Shown: positions 7,595 to 16,119, numbered from the stretch's first letter. The stretch: 29,399 nucleotides of DNA from DAOSWM01 sp035380045 (GCA_035380045.1 DAOSWM010000038.1:1-29399); one strand, 5' to 3'. Notes: generated from the letters alone by a model not told the origin. A program made the numbers and translations.

Positions 7595-8323
7595 TCAGTA
7601 TTTTATGGCGTTCTCAATTACCGTTTCGCTGGTTGCCAAATCGTCGATGCTTTTAATTAGTTGCGCAATTTCGGTGGAAGTCAGATATATATACTCCTTG
7701 TAGTTCCTGTACTTTTGCGTTGTTTTGGCATCCTCCTCAACGTACAGGCGGAAGGCGTAGAGTCCATCGCCAAGTCCACGGTTAATTGCCATTCGGTCGA
7801 TTTTGTACTCCAAATCTCTGCGGTACTCGTTGCTAAATGCGTATCCAATTCCAAGGGCGATAACCCCAATGGCGTTTTTATCGTTGTAATCGACAATGTG
7901 GGCCAGCTCGTGCCCAACTATTCCGGCCTGCGCTTCGAACGAAACTTCTTCTAGCAATGGGGCTTTCCGTTTGTTTTCCTTATTGTTTATGCTGATAATG
8001 TAATCCCTTTTATGTTTCCGTTTGAAAATGCTGAAAAGCGTTGGTCGGGCAGCCATGGTTGTGGCAATGCCACGGGTTTTGAACTTAATACTAGTATTTT
8101 CGAGTTCGGGGTAGTACATGAGTGCTGTAAGAATTGAATTCTCGAATTTAGCAGGAACCTTTTTGTTGCGAAGCAGGGTTCGCTCAAGCGAATCCTTGTT
8201 TTCCTCAACCCATTCGCTTGTAGGAATTGGGTCGAAAACTGAGTGCTGGGCAGAAACTGTATGTGAAATACAGGCCGCAAGTAGAGTTAGGAAGAGTATT
8301 TTTTTGCTGCGCAAAAAGAGCAT
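7595..8323 (-). CDS. Secreted HExxH metalloprotease-like protein
   Basis: About 242 residues. An ATG at 8350 is in frame but would overlap ispE; the ATG at 8323 leaves 4 bp after the ispE stop and starts a clean signal peptide (LFLTLLAACISHTVSA before Gln). The gluzincin-like motif HELAHIVDY has H138, E139 and H142 counted from this start. About 33 residues later LEYKIDRMAINRG resembles the ExxxD segment that supplies the third zinc ligand in M48/M56-like proteases. The mature N-terminal half is unrecognised and basic. The probable role is an exported zinc protease or protease-like protein; the substrate is unknown. It is likely cotranscribed with ppgK and ispE. Confidence 0.72.
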   Translation of the reverse strand: MLFLRSKKILFLTLLAACISHTVSAQHSVFDPIPTSEWVEENKDSLERTLLRNKKVPAKFENSILTALMYYPELENTSIKFKTRGIATTMAARPTLFSIFKRKHKRDYIISINNKENKRKAPLLEEVSFEAQAGIVGHELAHIVDYNDKNAIGVIALGIGYAFSNEYRRDLEYKIDRMAINRGLGDGLYAFRLYVEEDAKTTQKYRNYKEYIYLTSTEIAQLIKSIDDLATSETVIENAIKY

Positions 8324-8327
8324 CCCG

Positions 8328-8810
8328 CTATAGTTTTGAAACGTGAACAAAGTTCTCCTGGAAATGTCCCTCGATTAACGGTGGGTTCCTGAAAATTCCA
8401 TAAACCGTTGAGCCGCTACCCGACATACTTGAGTATACGGCTCCCAGCTCGTAAAGTTTTTCTTTTACCCGTTTAATTTCTGGATGCATAGGGAAAACAA
8501 ATTTTTCGAAGTCGTTGCTAACGAGTTTCTCCCATTTTTCAATGGGGAAATTTTCGAGTAATCGAAGGTTGAAAGGTGCGGGTTGCGGATTCGATTGCGA
8601 GTAGGCGCGTCCGGTATGAACGTGGATGCCCGGATTTACCAGAGCAATGTAAAGGTTTTCGGTTTTTATATCGATTGGTTCAATAATTTCGCCCCTTCCA
8701 GTNNNNNNNNNNNNNNNNNNNNNNNNNNNNNNNNNNNNNNNNNNNNNNNNNNNNNNNNNNNNNNNNNNNNNNNNNNNNNNNNNNNNNNNNNNNNNNNNNN
8801 NNGCAATCAT
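8328..8810 (-). CDS. ispE: 4-diphosphocytidyl-2-C-methyl-D-erythritol kinase, middle missing in gap
   Basis: IspE is the GHMP kinase that phosphorylates CDP-methylerythritol in the non-mevalonate isoprenoid pathway. The 124 residues to the left of the gap are the C-terminal half: ALVNPGIHVHTGRAYS and the GHMP motif 3 SSMSGSGSTVYGIF. To the right of the gap, ATGATTGC at 8810 gives a Met-Ile start typical of IspE. Since family members are about 265-280 residues, around 140-150 residues, including the PAKINLGL-like start and the ATP-binding GLGGGSSDAA-like loop, must lie in the gap. The gap is then about 430 bp in reality and the gene is probably intact in the organism. It starts 13 bp after the ppgK stop. 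Confidence 0.85.
   Translation of the reverse strand: MIXXXXXXXXXXXXXXXXXXXXXXXXXXXXXXXXXXTGRGEIIEPIDIKTENLYIALVNPGIHVHTGRAYSQSNPQPAPFNLRLLENFPIEKWEKLVSNDFEKFVFPMHPEIKRVKEKLYELGAVYSSMSGSGSTVYGIFRNPPLIEGHFQENFVHVSKL
8703..8802. other. Assembly gap (100 N) inside ispE
   Basis: Exactly 100 N. The protein on both sides belongs to the same gene, but about 140-150 IspE residues are unaccounted for, so the placeholder is about 330 bp too short. The flanks are ordinary coding sequence and share no overlap. Confidence 0.95.
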
Positions 8811-8823
8811 ATAAAAACGTTAA

Positions 8824-9552
8824 CTATGCAAACATGGCTGCTCCAATTATTCCGGCATCGTTTAGGAGCGTAGCTGGAACTATGGGTGTGTTTAGCGAAA
8901 GAGCCGATTCAAACTTGTCGAACTTTTTGCTGGTGCCACCACCAATTATGAAAAGTTCGGGGTAAAACAGTTTCTCCAGGTACAGTAGGTACTCGTTAAA
9001 TCGTGCTCCCCACTCGCCCCAGCTTAAATCTTCGCGTTTGCGAACAGCATCGGAGGTGAATTTTTCGCCCTTCAACCCATTCTTCATGAATATATGGCCT
9101 AACTCCGAGTTGGGAATCAGGTTGCCCTTGTTAAACAAGGCTGAGCCAATGCCGGTTCCAATGGTGAGGAAAATTGCGAAGCCCCGGTAGTTTTTAATTT
9201 TCCCGAAGTTGAGTTCGGCGAAACCGGCAGCATCGGCATCGTTAACAACGTTAACCTCACAGCCAGTGGCTTCGCTGAAAAGCTGGTTGGCGTTTACGCC
9301 AATAAAGGCTTTATCTATATTTGCAGCAGTTTTTACAACCCCGTTGTGAACAACAGCCGGGAAACCGCACCCAATTTTCCCTCTCCATCCGAAGTGCTCT
9401 ACCAGTTTTTTTACCGTATCAACGGTTTCTTCCATGGAAGCAGGCTGCGAAGTTGCAATCCTGAAACGCTCTTGGACGTATTTCCCCGTTTCGGTGTTCA
9501 CTATGGTTCCCTTAATTGCCGATCCTCCAATGTCAATCCCCAGTGTTTCCAT
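8824..9552 (-). CDS. ppgK: Polyphosphate glucokinase-type ROK kinase
   Basis: A 242-residue ROK-fold sugar kinase. The closest remembered family is polyphosphate/ATP glucokinase PPGK, which makes glucose 6-phosphate using polyphosphate. Signatures: phosphate loop GIDIGGSAIKGT (5-16), GCGFPAVV (61-68), NDADAAGFAE (104-113) with the catalytic-base aspartate D105, LTIGTGIGSALF (129-140), ELGHI (150-154), and a PPGK-like WGEWGARFNEYL helix followed by ELFIIGGGTSKK. It lacks the zinc-binding CxCGxxGC motif of typical ROK repressors and hexokinases, as PPGKs do. Phosphoryl-donor preference cannot be read from sequence. Head of a likely ppgK-ispE-metalloprotease transcript. Confidence 0.85.
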   Translation of the reverse strand: METLGIDIGGSAIKGTIVNTETGKYVQERFRIATSQPASMEETVDTVKKLVEHFGWRGKIGCGFPAVVHNGVVKTAANIDKAFIGVNANQLFSEATGCEVNVVNDADAAGFAELNFGKIKNYRGFAIFLTIGTGIGSALFNKGNLIPNSELGHIFMKNGLKGEKFTSDAVRKREDLSWGEWGARFNEYLLYLEKLFYPELFIIGGGTSKKFDKFESALSLNTPIVPATLLNDAGIIGAAMFA

Positions 9553-9599
9553 TTGTGAATGTTTATTTTTCCCTTAAAAATAGTAAAGATTTTAAAAGG

Positions 9600-11066
9600 T
9601 TACTTATGTTTTTCCAGCAATTCCTCAATTATTTTGATAAGCTCATCGTTGAATGAAACGCGTGGATAGGCAATTTCCCCATCCCTGTCGATTAGAATGT
9701 ACGAGGGGGCGAACGAAATGGCGTAGGGTTCAATTTCGGGGTTTCTGAATTGTTGCTTTGCAACAAGGTGAATTCCGGGGAATGGCTTCCCCTGGGTAAT
9801 ATCCTTTGAAAGTTGGCTCTCTCCGGAAATAAAGTTTTTCCAGTTTTCCACATCGCTGCTTCTTGCCTCCAGCGCAATGAATACGAAGGCTACATCCTCC
9901 TTCGAAAAATGCTCTTGAATTTCAATGTACTTGGGTATGTTGCTCAGGCAGGGCGGGCACCATGTTCCCCAGAAGGTAAGCAGCACAACCCGGCCTCTGA
10001 ACGATTCCAGTGAAACCATTTTCCCCTCGCGGTTCGGAAGGCTAAATACAGGGGCTTTGCTGCCGGTTTGAAGCGCTGAAACCTGCAGGTATTTCTTTTC
10101 AAAATAATTCTGAAGTGCCGGTTGGGAATTCGACTGCCTCATTAGGCTGTTGGTTTGTGGGAGAACCTGAAAGAAGCGGTCTGAAGCTAAAAATATTGTG
10201 AAACGGTTTGCCAGCTGGCACAAAGCAACTTCTTTGGCAATTCCATGAAAGTCAGTAGTAATCAGTTCGGTTTTCTGTTCAAATTCGTTATGCATTTCCC
10301 CTTTTGGAAACCTTTGGTATTTGTCCTCCAGCTCGGCTTCAACGGCTTGTGAGTAGGAGGGTAGGAACCAGAAATTGGAATGCTTGCCGAGAAGCCCGTT
10401 TGAAAAATGGTAGAAATTATTGTTTGGCGTGTAGTATTCCCAGCGGGCCTCAGTGTCGTATAAATGGTAGCGAAGGTAGCTTAACCGATTTGCAGCAACG
10501 GTTAGCTCCAGCTCAGCGAGAAGTAAATTCGTGGCGTTTGAACTAACCTGACCGTGAATTTTTAAAGAATCAACTGATAATGCGTGAGTGGAGAGAATGC
10601 TGTCGGCGAAGTTACAGAATTCGGCCTCACTCTTTTGCCGATAGCTTAAATTCCTGAAAGCGGCATTTAGCGAGTGCCTAAAATCAACAATGAAGTTGTT
10701 GAATGTTTTATTATCTCCACAAAACTTTGGGAACGAATTATTGTAGATTGAGGTTTTTACCCAAACCGAATCGCCTTTATGAATTTCGATGGGCGTTTCG
10801 GTAACCAGGTTGCCATCGTCGGAAACCAAATGGTAAAACATTGCTTCCTTCGGAAGCAGGGTTATGCAGAATTCGCCGTTCATGCTTGTGTACGAGGAAG
10901 CGTTGCTTTCGCCAAAAACTTGCCTGCTGTAAACTGATTCTGCCGGGAAAATGTGAATGGGCTTGCCGTTGTAACCATCTATTTGTCCACAAATTTTAGT
11001 CTCGGTTTTTCGCTGGCACGATAGCATTACCGATAATGAAAGTACTATAAGTGCTGCTTTTTTCAT
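9600..11066 (-). CDS. Lipoprotein thioredoxin-like protein (TlpA/ResA type)
   Basis: A 488-residue protein with a lipoprotein signal (hydrophobic segment then LSVMLSC, Cys about 17), so it is probably anchored in an envelope membrane. The N-terminal part (about 25-330) resembles the DUF4369-like beta domain and helical region common in Bacteroidota TlpA proteins. The C-terminal thioredoxin domain (about 335-488) starts GSKAPVFSLPNREGKMVSLE and has the active site WCPPC (W369, C370, C373) in LTFWGTWCPPCLSNIPK. A cis-Pro-like SFAPSYILID segment follows. The expected role is reducing disulfides in the envelope; partners are unknown. It lies 47 bp before ppgK, with no obvious terminator between. 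Confidence 0.88.
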   Translation of the reverse strand: MKKAALIVLSLSVMLSCQRKTETKICGQIDGYNGKPIHIFPAESVYSRQVFGESNASSYTSMNGEFCITLLPKEAMFYHLVSDDGNLVTETPIEIHKGDSVWVKTSIYNNSFPKFCGDNKTFNNFIVDFRHSLNAAFRNLSYRQKSEAEFCNFADSILSTHALSVDSLKIHGQVSSNATNLLLAELELTVAANRLSYLRYHLYDTEARWEYYTPNNNFYHFSNGLLGKHSNFWFLPSYSQAVEAELEDKYQRFPKGEMHNEFEQKTELITTDFHGIAKEVALCQLANRFTIFLASDRFFQVLPQTNSLMRQSNSQPALQNYFEKKYLQVSALQTGSKAPVFSLPNREGKMVSLESFRGRVVLLTFWGTWCPPCLSNIPKYIEIQEHFSKEDVAFVFIALEARSSDVENWKNFISGESQLSKDITQGKPFPGIHLVAKQQFRNPEIEPYAISFAPSYILIDRDGEIAYPRVSFNDELIKIIEELLEKHK

Positions 11067-11516
11067 GCCGAAACATTTATGCTTGGGGAAAATGTGAGTA
11101 CAATGTACTTGATAATCATTAGTGTTCGTTTAAATTTGTTTGTTGAGAATTTTTAAACAATTGATTTCTCGCTTCGCTCGAAATGACAGATTGTTACGTT
11201 TTAGTAGGGGAGGCTTGGTGGCGGCGAAGCCGCCACCAAGCCTCCCCTACCTTTGAGCTTCTGTACGTATTGTCATTTCGAGCGAAGCGAGAAATCTTTT
11301 AAAGTTTTATTGGACACTATTCCTTACTTATAAAAAACTGCGAAACCTGGCCTTGCCCATTTGCTGGTCAATCTATTTCCTTTCAGAGTTCTGAAGTTGC
11401 TTGCCCACTGGCTCTGTGAGACTTCTGAACACATTTTTTAGTTATCTAAAAATCATCGAGAGTCAGTTAAACCTACCCGACGGCAGGCGGGTCTGGGTCA
11501 TCTGCGTTCAATCTTT
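11067..11516. other. Intergenic region of 450 bp with a repeat element
   Basis: No open reading frame of note on either strand. It contains a short palindrome GTACAATGTAC (11098-11108), the nested palindromic element at 11163-11296, and a GC-rich imperfect palindrome ACCCGACGGCAGGCGGGT near 11475-11492. The text before rsmI looks like further degenerate repeat DNA. Confidence 0.8.
11163..11296. repeat. Nested palindromic repeat element (MITE/REP-like), 134 bp
   Basis: The outer arms, 11163-11188 and 11271-11296, are perfect 26-bp reverse complements; the left starts GATTTCTCGCTTCGCTCG. Inside, 11204-11225 and 11229-11250 form a second perfect 22-bp stem (left arm starts GTAGGGGAGGCTTGGTGG) closed by a 3-base GAA loop. 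The unpaired parts are asymmetric (15 and 20 bases). No coding capacity and no clear target-site duplication. It could fold as a very stable RNA hairpin if transcribed. Whether it recurs in the genome cannot be seen here. Confidence 0.9.
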
Positions 11517-12191
11517 TCAATCAATCCGCCCCTCAACCACTACAACAATTTCTCCCTTAACGCCTTTTGTTTCAAAATGAGAAATAAGCTCGCTAAGTGT
11601 TCCCCGAACTGTTTCCTCATGAAGCTTCGTTATTTCGCGCGAAACGCTGCACCTACGCTCGGTTCCCAAAACCTCAGCAAGTTGCTGAAGCAGCTTCACC
11701 AAACGGAATGGCGACTCGTAGAACACGATGGTTCGCTCCTCTTCCTTCAGGGCTTCAATGCGCTTCATTCTGCCCTTTTTCTGTGGGAGAAATCCTTCGA
11801 AAACAAACCTGTCGCATGGTAATCCACTGGATACTAGCGCAGGAACAAACGCGGTTGCTCCCGGAAGGCATTCAACCTCAATCCCTTTTTCAATGCAGGT
11901 GCGAATTAGGAGAAATCCCGGGTCGGAAATCCCAGGAGTTCCGGCATCGGAAATTAGGGAGATGTTTTGCCCGCTAGCAATACGTTCGGCAATTTGCTCA
12001 ACGGTTCGGTGCTCGTTAAACTTATGATGCGACCACAAGGGCGCTTTTATTTCGAAATGTTTCAGCAGAAAGCCGCTTGTGCGCGTATCCTCGGATAGAA
12101 TTATTGCAGATTCTTTTAGTACACGAATCGCCCGAAGAGTAATGTCCTCGAGGTTACCAATGGGAGTTGGAACAACGTAAAGTTTACTCAT
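11517..12191 (-). CDS. rsmI: 16S rRNA (cytidine1402-2'-O)-methyltransferase RsmI
   Basis: A SAM-dependent tetrapyrrole-methylase-fold enzyme that 2'-O-methylates C1402 in the 16S rRNA decoding centre. Signatures: LYVVPTPIGNLEDITLRA (4-21), ILSEDTRTSGFLLKHF (31-46), the SAM loop LISDAGTPGISDPG (79-92), LPGATAFVPALVSSGLP and FEGFLPQKKGRMKRIE, then FYESPFRLVKLL. At 224 residues it is shorter than the E. coli enzyme (286) because the C-terminal extension is absent, which is common in this phylum. The start lies 2 bp after the stop of the upstream acidic-protein gene, so translation is probably coupled. Confidence 0.95.
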   Translation of the reverse strand: MSKLYVVPTPIGNLEDITLRAIRVLKESAIILSEDTRTSGFLLKHFEIKAPLWSHHKFNEHRTVEQIAERIASGQNISLISDAGTPGISDPGFLLIRTCIEKGIEVECLPGATAFVPALVSSGLPCDRFVFEGFLPQKKGRMKRIEALKEEERTIVFYESPFRLVKLLQQLAEVLGTERRCSVSREITKLHEETVRGTLSELISHFETKGVKGEIVVVVEGRID

Positions 12192-12193
12192 TT

Positions 12194-12958
12194 TTAATAG
12201 CCAGGCATTAGTTTTCTGCGCACAAGTTCGATTAGCTGGTTTGCTGCTTCATTCTTCGAATCCCAATCGAAGTTCTCCTGAATGAAGAACATGGCATCGT
12301 TCATGTCGGTAAAGTCGTTGAGCTTGGCGATGGTTTTTGCGTAGAGCTCGGCGTTTCCATGGAAGAGCTCCTTGGTGTACATGAACTTGTCGTTAATGCC
12401 AATCGATTTCGATAAATCTACTATAGGTTTGTTCTGTAGCTTAGTAGCGACATCCTTTTTGTCCCCGGCAAGCGATTCGTTGCGGAATTTACGTTTTCCC
12501 TGATACTTCTCGCCAATTATTTCTGCTGAGGTTTTGGGCTTTTGGTTTTCATCATCCTCTGCGGATTCAAACTCTTGGGCGGGTGCTGATTCCTCCTCCA
12601 ATTCAACCAGCTCATCTTCCTCCTTCTCGGCTTGGGGCTGGGTTATTGTGGAAATATTTTCACTGCTAACAACAGTTTCTTCTTCATCCTTAGGTTGAAC
12701 TTGCTTTTGGATTGTTTCTTCAACTTCGGTTTGCACAGGTTCCTTGGTTTGCTCTTTTTTAGAAGGAATATTTGGTTGAGCATCTTTTAAGGGAGATTGT
12801 ATGCCAAGAAGAACCGTTTCGTAGGTATTTCTTAGCTTTTCGAGAATCATGTCCCTGTCGATAGCGGAAAGTTCACCCTTGTTGATAACATTTTTTATTA
12901 TTTTTTCTGCCTCGTGCAGGCGCTCAATGGCGCTTTTCAGGTTATTTAGGTTTGTCAT
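12194..12958 (-). CDS. Conserved Bacteroidota-type acidic protein of unknown function
   Basis: A 254-residue soluble protein in three parts: an N-terminal helical region (1-60), a low-complexity Glu/Gln/Lys-rich linker (about 65-145) that is probably disordered, and a C-terminal domain (about 165-254). The last includes KPIVDLSKSIGINDKFMYT, ELFHGNAELYAKTIAKLN and a WDSKNEAANQLIELVRRKL end. I recall this C-terminal domain as a conserved, uncharacterised family in Bacteroidota, but no function can be assigned. There is no signal peptide or membrane segment. It is the first gene of a two-gene unit with rsmI and is divergent from tdk. Confidence 0.8.
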   Translation of the reverse strand: MTNLNNLKSAIERLHEAEKIIKNVINKGELSAIDRDMILEKLRNTYETVLLGIQSPLKDAQPNIPSKKEQTKEPVQTEVEETIQKQVQPKDEEETVVSSENISTITQPQAEKEEDELVELEEESAPAQEFESAEDDENQKPKTSAEIIGEKYQGKRKFRNESLAGDKKDVATKLQNKPIVDLSKSIGINDKFMYTKELFHGNAELYAKTIAKLNDFTDMNDAMFFIQENFDWDSKNEAANQLIELVRRKLMPGY

Positions 12959-12977
12959 GGTTGGTATTATTCTGCCA

Positions 12978-12985
12978 CAAAATTA
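12978..12985 (-). promoter_or_regulatory. Candidate -7 box for the acidic protein/rsmI unit
   Basis: Minus-strand TAATTTTG matches TAnnTTTG, 20 bases upstream of the ATG at 12958. No well-spaced -33 TTG is evident, so the support is the motif and its position only. Confidence 0.35.
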
Positions 12986-12995
12986 AGAATTTGCT

Positions 12996-13003
12996 TACTT
13001 TTG
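12996..13003 (+). promoter_or_regulatory. Candidate -7 box for tdk-murF/alr
   Basis: TACTTTTG matches the Bacteroidota TAnnTTTG box, 32 bases upstream of the tdk ATG at 13036. It lies back-to-back with the minus-strand box at 12978-12985 in a 77-bp divergent spacer. A good -33 TTG is not visible. Confidence 0.4.
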
Positions 13004-13035
13004 TAAAACTAACGACAATATTTTAGATTATTGCC

Positions 13036-13620
13036 ATGCTTTTTATCGAAAATTCCATTGAAAACCAAAATCGTAAGGGTTGGATTGAAGTAATCTGTGG
13101 TTCCATGTTCTCTGGGAAAACGGAGGAGTTAATTCGTCGCCTCAAGCGTGCCCGCTTTGCAAAGCAACGTGTGGAAATTTTCAAACCGCAGGTTGATACG
13201 CGTTACTCTGAGGAGGAGGTTGTATCGCACGATGCGAACTCAATCCATTCAACACCAGTTACTTCGTCGGGAAATATTTTATTACTTGCCTCCGATGTGG
13301 ATGTGGTTGGAATTGACGAAGCCCAATTTTTCGATAATAACCTGGCGGAGGTTTGTACCAAGCTGGCCGACCAGGGAATTCGAGTAATTGTTGCCGGGTT
13401 GGATATGGATTTTAAGGGCAAGCCCTTTGGTCCCATACCACAAATAATGGCTTGCGCCGAGTACGTAACAAAAGTTCATGCAATTTGTGTGAAGTGTGGA
13501 AATCTTGCGCAGTTTTCGCATCGCCTTTCCGATACCGAGAAGCTGGTTGTGCTGGGCGAAACCGATTTGTACGAACCGCTTTGTAGGGGTTGCTTTATTG
13601 AAGCAACCAGAAAGAAATAG
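13036..13620 (+). CDS. tdk: Thymidine kinase (type II, zinc-containing)
   Basis: A 194-residue cytosolic kinase that makes dTMP from thymidine and ATP in nucleotide salvage. Walker A is GSMFSGKT (22-29). The acidic DEAQFF segment (94-99) contains catalytic E95. GLDMDFKGKPFGPIP (121-135) is the conserved region leading to the lasso, and the structural zinc site is C151, C154, C183 and C186. Length and order fit the bacterial/human TK1 type. It is followed 30 bp later by murF-alr on the same strand. Confidence 0.96.
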   Translation: MLFIENSIENQNRKGWIEVICGSMFSGKTEELIRRLKRARFAKQRVEIFKPQVDTRYSEEEVVSHDANSIHSTPVTSSGNILLLASDVDVVGIDEAQFFDNNLAEVCTKLADQGIRVIVAGLDMDFKGKPFGPIPQIMACAEYVTKVHAICVKCGNLAQFSHRLSDTEKLVVLGETDLYEPLCRGCFIEATRKK

Positions 13621-13650
13621 CTTTTTATAAAGGAACTTTCATCAAAAAGA

Positions 13651-16119
13651 ATGCTCAACTACACAATATCGCAGCTGCAAACCATTTTTAACGCTCAGCT
13701 TTTTGGGCGAAGTGATATTTTATTGAATTCGGTTTTAATTGATAGCCGTTCGGTTTCGGTGGGCGAAGGTTCCCTCTTTTTTGCAATTGTAGGGAGTAAC
13801 CACGATGGGCACCAATTCGTTGGAGACCTTTACGCCCGAGGCGTAAGATGTTTCGTTGTGAGCAATCCTTCCGATTTTCCTGAGAAATTCTCAGATGCTT
13901 CATTCCTTCTGGTTAGCAATGTACTTTCCTCGCTGCAAGAGTTTGCGGCTTACCATCGTCAGCAGTTTTCGTATCCGGTTGTAGGCATTACAGGCAGCAA
14001 CGGGAAAACCATAGTAAAGGAGTGGCTAAGTCAGCTTCTTTCCAATGAGAAACGCGTGGTGAGAAGCCCTAAAAGTTACAACTCGCAGGTTGGCGTTCCA
14101 CTTTCGGTACTTCAAATGAGCAGCGAGTTCAATTTGGCCATATTCGAGGCAGGAATATCATTACCCGGCGAAATGGAGAAGCTGGAGCCCATAATTTCTC
14201 CCGAGGTAGGAGTTTTTACCAACATTGGTGCTGCGCACCAGGAGAACTTCCCTGATTTGCTAAGCAAGGCCGTAGAGAAAATGAAGCTATTCAGTAAGTC
14301 GAAGGCGCTGATTTACTGCAAGGATTTTCATGAGATTGACCGTTTGGCAATGCTTGAAAAGCAGGAGAAGGGGCTTAAACTTTTTGCATGGGGACGAAGC
14401 AAGAATTCGGATATAGTTCTAAATCAGCAAAAAATTGTAGGCAACGGAACAGAGTTAAATGTGCTGTTTGATAAAAGTGAGGTAACGTTTTCTATTCCAT
14501 TTACCGATAGCGCCTCGGTTGAGAACGCCATGCACTGCTTTGCAGTACTGGTTTTTTTAGGTGTTGAAATTGAGAGAATTGTCGCAAAAATGGCAACCCT
14601 TCTGCCGGTAGCCATGCGGCTTGAATTGAAGGAAGGCGTAAATAGCTGCACAGTAATTAACGACAGCTACAATTCCGATTTGGGCTCGCTTTCCGTAGCG
14701 CTCGACTTTTTGGCGCGACAAAAACAGCATCCCCGCAGGATGCTGATTCTTTCCGATATTCTGCAGAGCGGAATTGAGCCCCAGCAGCTGTATGCAGATG
14801 TTGCTCAAATTTTGGCTAGCAAGGGCGTTGATGAAATTGTTGGAATTGGCGAAACCATCTCGAAGTTCGGGCATCTGTTCCAAATGAGATCGAGCTTTTA
14901 CAGTAGCACCAGCTCATTCCTTAGGGAGTTTAGTAGAAGTTTAGTGTCAAACACTTCCATACTTATCAAGGGAAGCCGTGAGTTCCAGTTCGAACGAATT
15001 TCGAGGGTGCTTGAGCAGAAAACCCACAGAACCGTTCTTGAGATTAATCTGAATGCAATGGTTCACAACCTGAACTACTTCCGAAGTTTGCTCAAGCCCA
15101 AGGTAAGAACCATGGTTATGGTGAAAGCCTTTGCCTACGGGAGCGGATCGCACGAGATTGCCAGCATGCTGCAGTTCCACCGGGTTGATTACTTAGGTGT
15201 TGCATTCGCCGACGAGGGCATTGCTTTGCGTGAGGCAGGAATAACAGTTCCAATAATTGTGCTGAACCCAGCGTACGGAAGCTACGAGCTAATGGTTGAG
15301 CACAACCTTGAACCCGAGATTTTTAACTTAACCAGCCTCGAAACATTCGCTGCTGTAGCAGCAAAAATGGGTGTTAGCGGCTATCCAATACACCTAAAAA
15401 TTGACACTGGAATGCATCGCCTTGGCTTCGAGGCGACTGAGGTTGATGCGCTTGTTGAAAAGTTAACCCAGCATGATTCCGTTCACGTAAAGAGCATTTT
15501 CTCACACCTTGTTGGTTCCGATGATACAGAGCTGGATGAGTTTACCAACTGGCAAATTGAGCAATTTCAGGAAGTTTACGCAAAAATATCCGAAGCAATT
15601 GGATACTCACCATGGAAGCATATTCTCAATTCGGCAGGAATTGAACGTTTCGCGAATGCGCAGTTCGACATGGTTCGCCTTGGAATTGGACTTTACGGAG
15701 TTAGCGCAGTACATAAAGGGAGGCTCCAGAACGTGAGTATGCTGAAAACTTTTGTGGCTCAGCTGCGTGAGGTGGAGTCAGGTGAAACAGTGGGCTACAA
15801 TCGAAAAGGCAAAGTTCTTATTAAATCGAGAATTGCTACAGTACCCATTGGTTACGCCGATGGCTTAAACCGTAGGTTGAGTAACGGGAACGGTTACTTT
15901 TTGGTAAACGGAACACCAGCGCCAATTATTGGCAACGTAAGCATGGATACCTGCATGGTTGATGTAACAAATGTTGAAAATGTTAGCGAAGGCGATGAGG
16001 TTGTGGTCTTTGGTGAGCAACCCACAATTATTGAGTTGGCTGAAAAGTTAGATACCATTCCCTACGAAATTCTTACCTCCATTTCTCGAAGAGTAAAAAG
16101 GATTTACATTCAGGAGTAA
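13651..16119 (+). CDS. murF-alr: Fused UDP-MurNAc-tripeptide:D-Ala-D-Ala ligase / alanine racemase
   Basis: An 822-residue two-enzyme fusion for peptidoglycan precursor synthesis. Residues 1 to about 455 are MurF, which adds D-Ala-D-Ala to UDP-MurNAc-tripeptide: ATP loop GITGSNGKT (112-120), EAGISLPGEME, TNIGAAHQENF and NDSYNSD. Residues about 460-822 are a fold-type III PLP alanine racemase: K492 in MVMVKAFAYGSG binds PLP, and Y735 in VPIGYADGLNR is the second catalytic base. HRLGF and GNVSMDTCMVDV are also present. The fusion is well known in Bacteroidota and places the D-Ala source next to its consumer. The DNA is continuous with no frameshift. It is probably cotranscribed with tdk. Confidence 0.95.
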   Translation: MLNYTISQLQTIFNAQLFGRSDILLNSVLIDSRSVSVGEGSLFFAIVGSNHDGHQFVGDLYARGVRCFVVSNPSDFPEKFSDASFLLVSNVLSSLQEFAAYHRQQFSYPVVGITGSNGKTIVKEWLSQLLSNEKRVVRSPKSYNSQVGVPLSVLQMSSEFNLAIFEAGISLPGEMEKLEPIISPEVGVFTNIGAAHQENFPDLLSKAVEKMKLFSKSKALIYCKDFHEIDRLAMLEKQEKGLKLFAWGRSKNSDIVLNQQKIVGNGTELNVLFDKSEVTFSIPFTDSASVENAMHCFAVLVFLGVEIERIVAKMATLLPVAMRLELKEGVNSCTVINDSYNSDLGSLSVALDFLARQKQHPRRMLILSDILQSGIEPQQLYADVAQILASKGVDEIVGIGETISKFGHLFQMRSSFYSSTSSFLREFSRSLVSNTSILIKGSREFQFERISRVLEQKTHRTVLEINLNAMVHNLNYFRSLLKPKVRTMVMVKAFAYGSGSHEIASMLQFHRVDYLGVAFADEGIALREAGITVPIIVLNPAYGSYELMVEHNLEPEIFNLTSLETFAAVAAKMGVSGYPIHLKIDTGMHRLGFEATEVDALVEKLTQHDSVHVKSIFSHLVGSDDTELDEFTNWQIEQFQEVYAKISEAIGYSPWKHILNSAGIERFANAQFDMVRLGIGLYGVSAVHKGRLQNVSMLKTFVAQLREVESGETVGYNRKGKVLIKSRIATVPIGYADGLNRRLSNGNGYFLVNGTPAPIIGNVSMDTCMVDVTNVENVSEGDEVVVFGEQPTIIELAEKLDTIPYEILTSISRRVKRIYIQE

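Noticed and set aside
8324..8350. Upstream ATG for the metalloprotease-like gene at 8350
   Set aside because: It overlaps the ispE end and puts polar residues before the signal peptide.
11475..11492. GC-rich imperfect palindrome before rsmI as an operator
   Set aside because: Only the outer five bases pair, and it lies downstream of rsmI on the transcribed strand; more likely repeat debris.
13651..16119. MurF-alanine racemase fusion as a novelty
   Set aside because: The fusion is well known in Bacteroidota.
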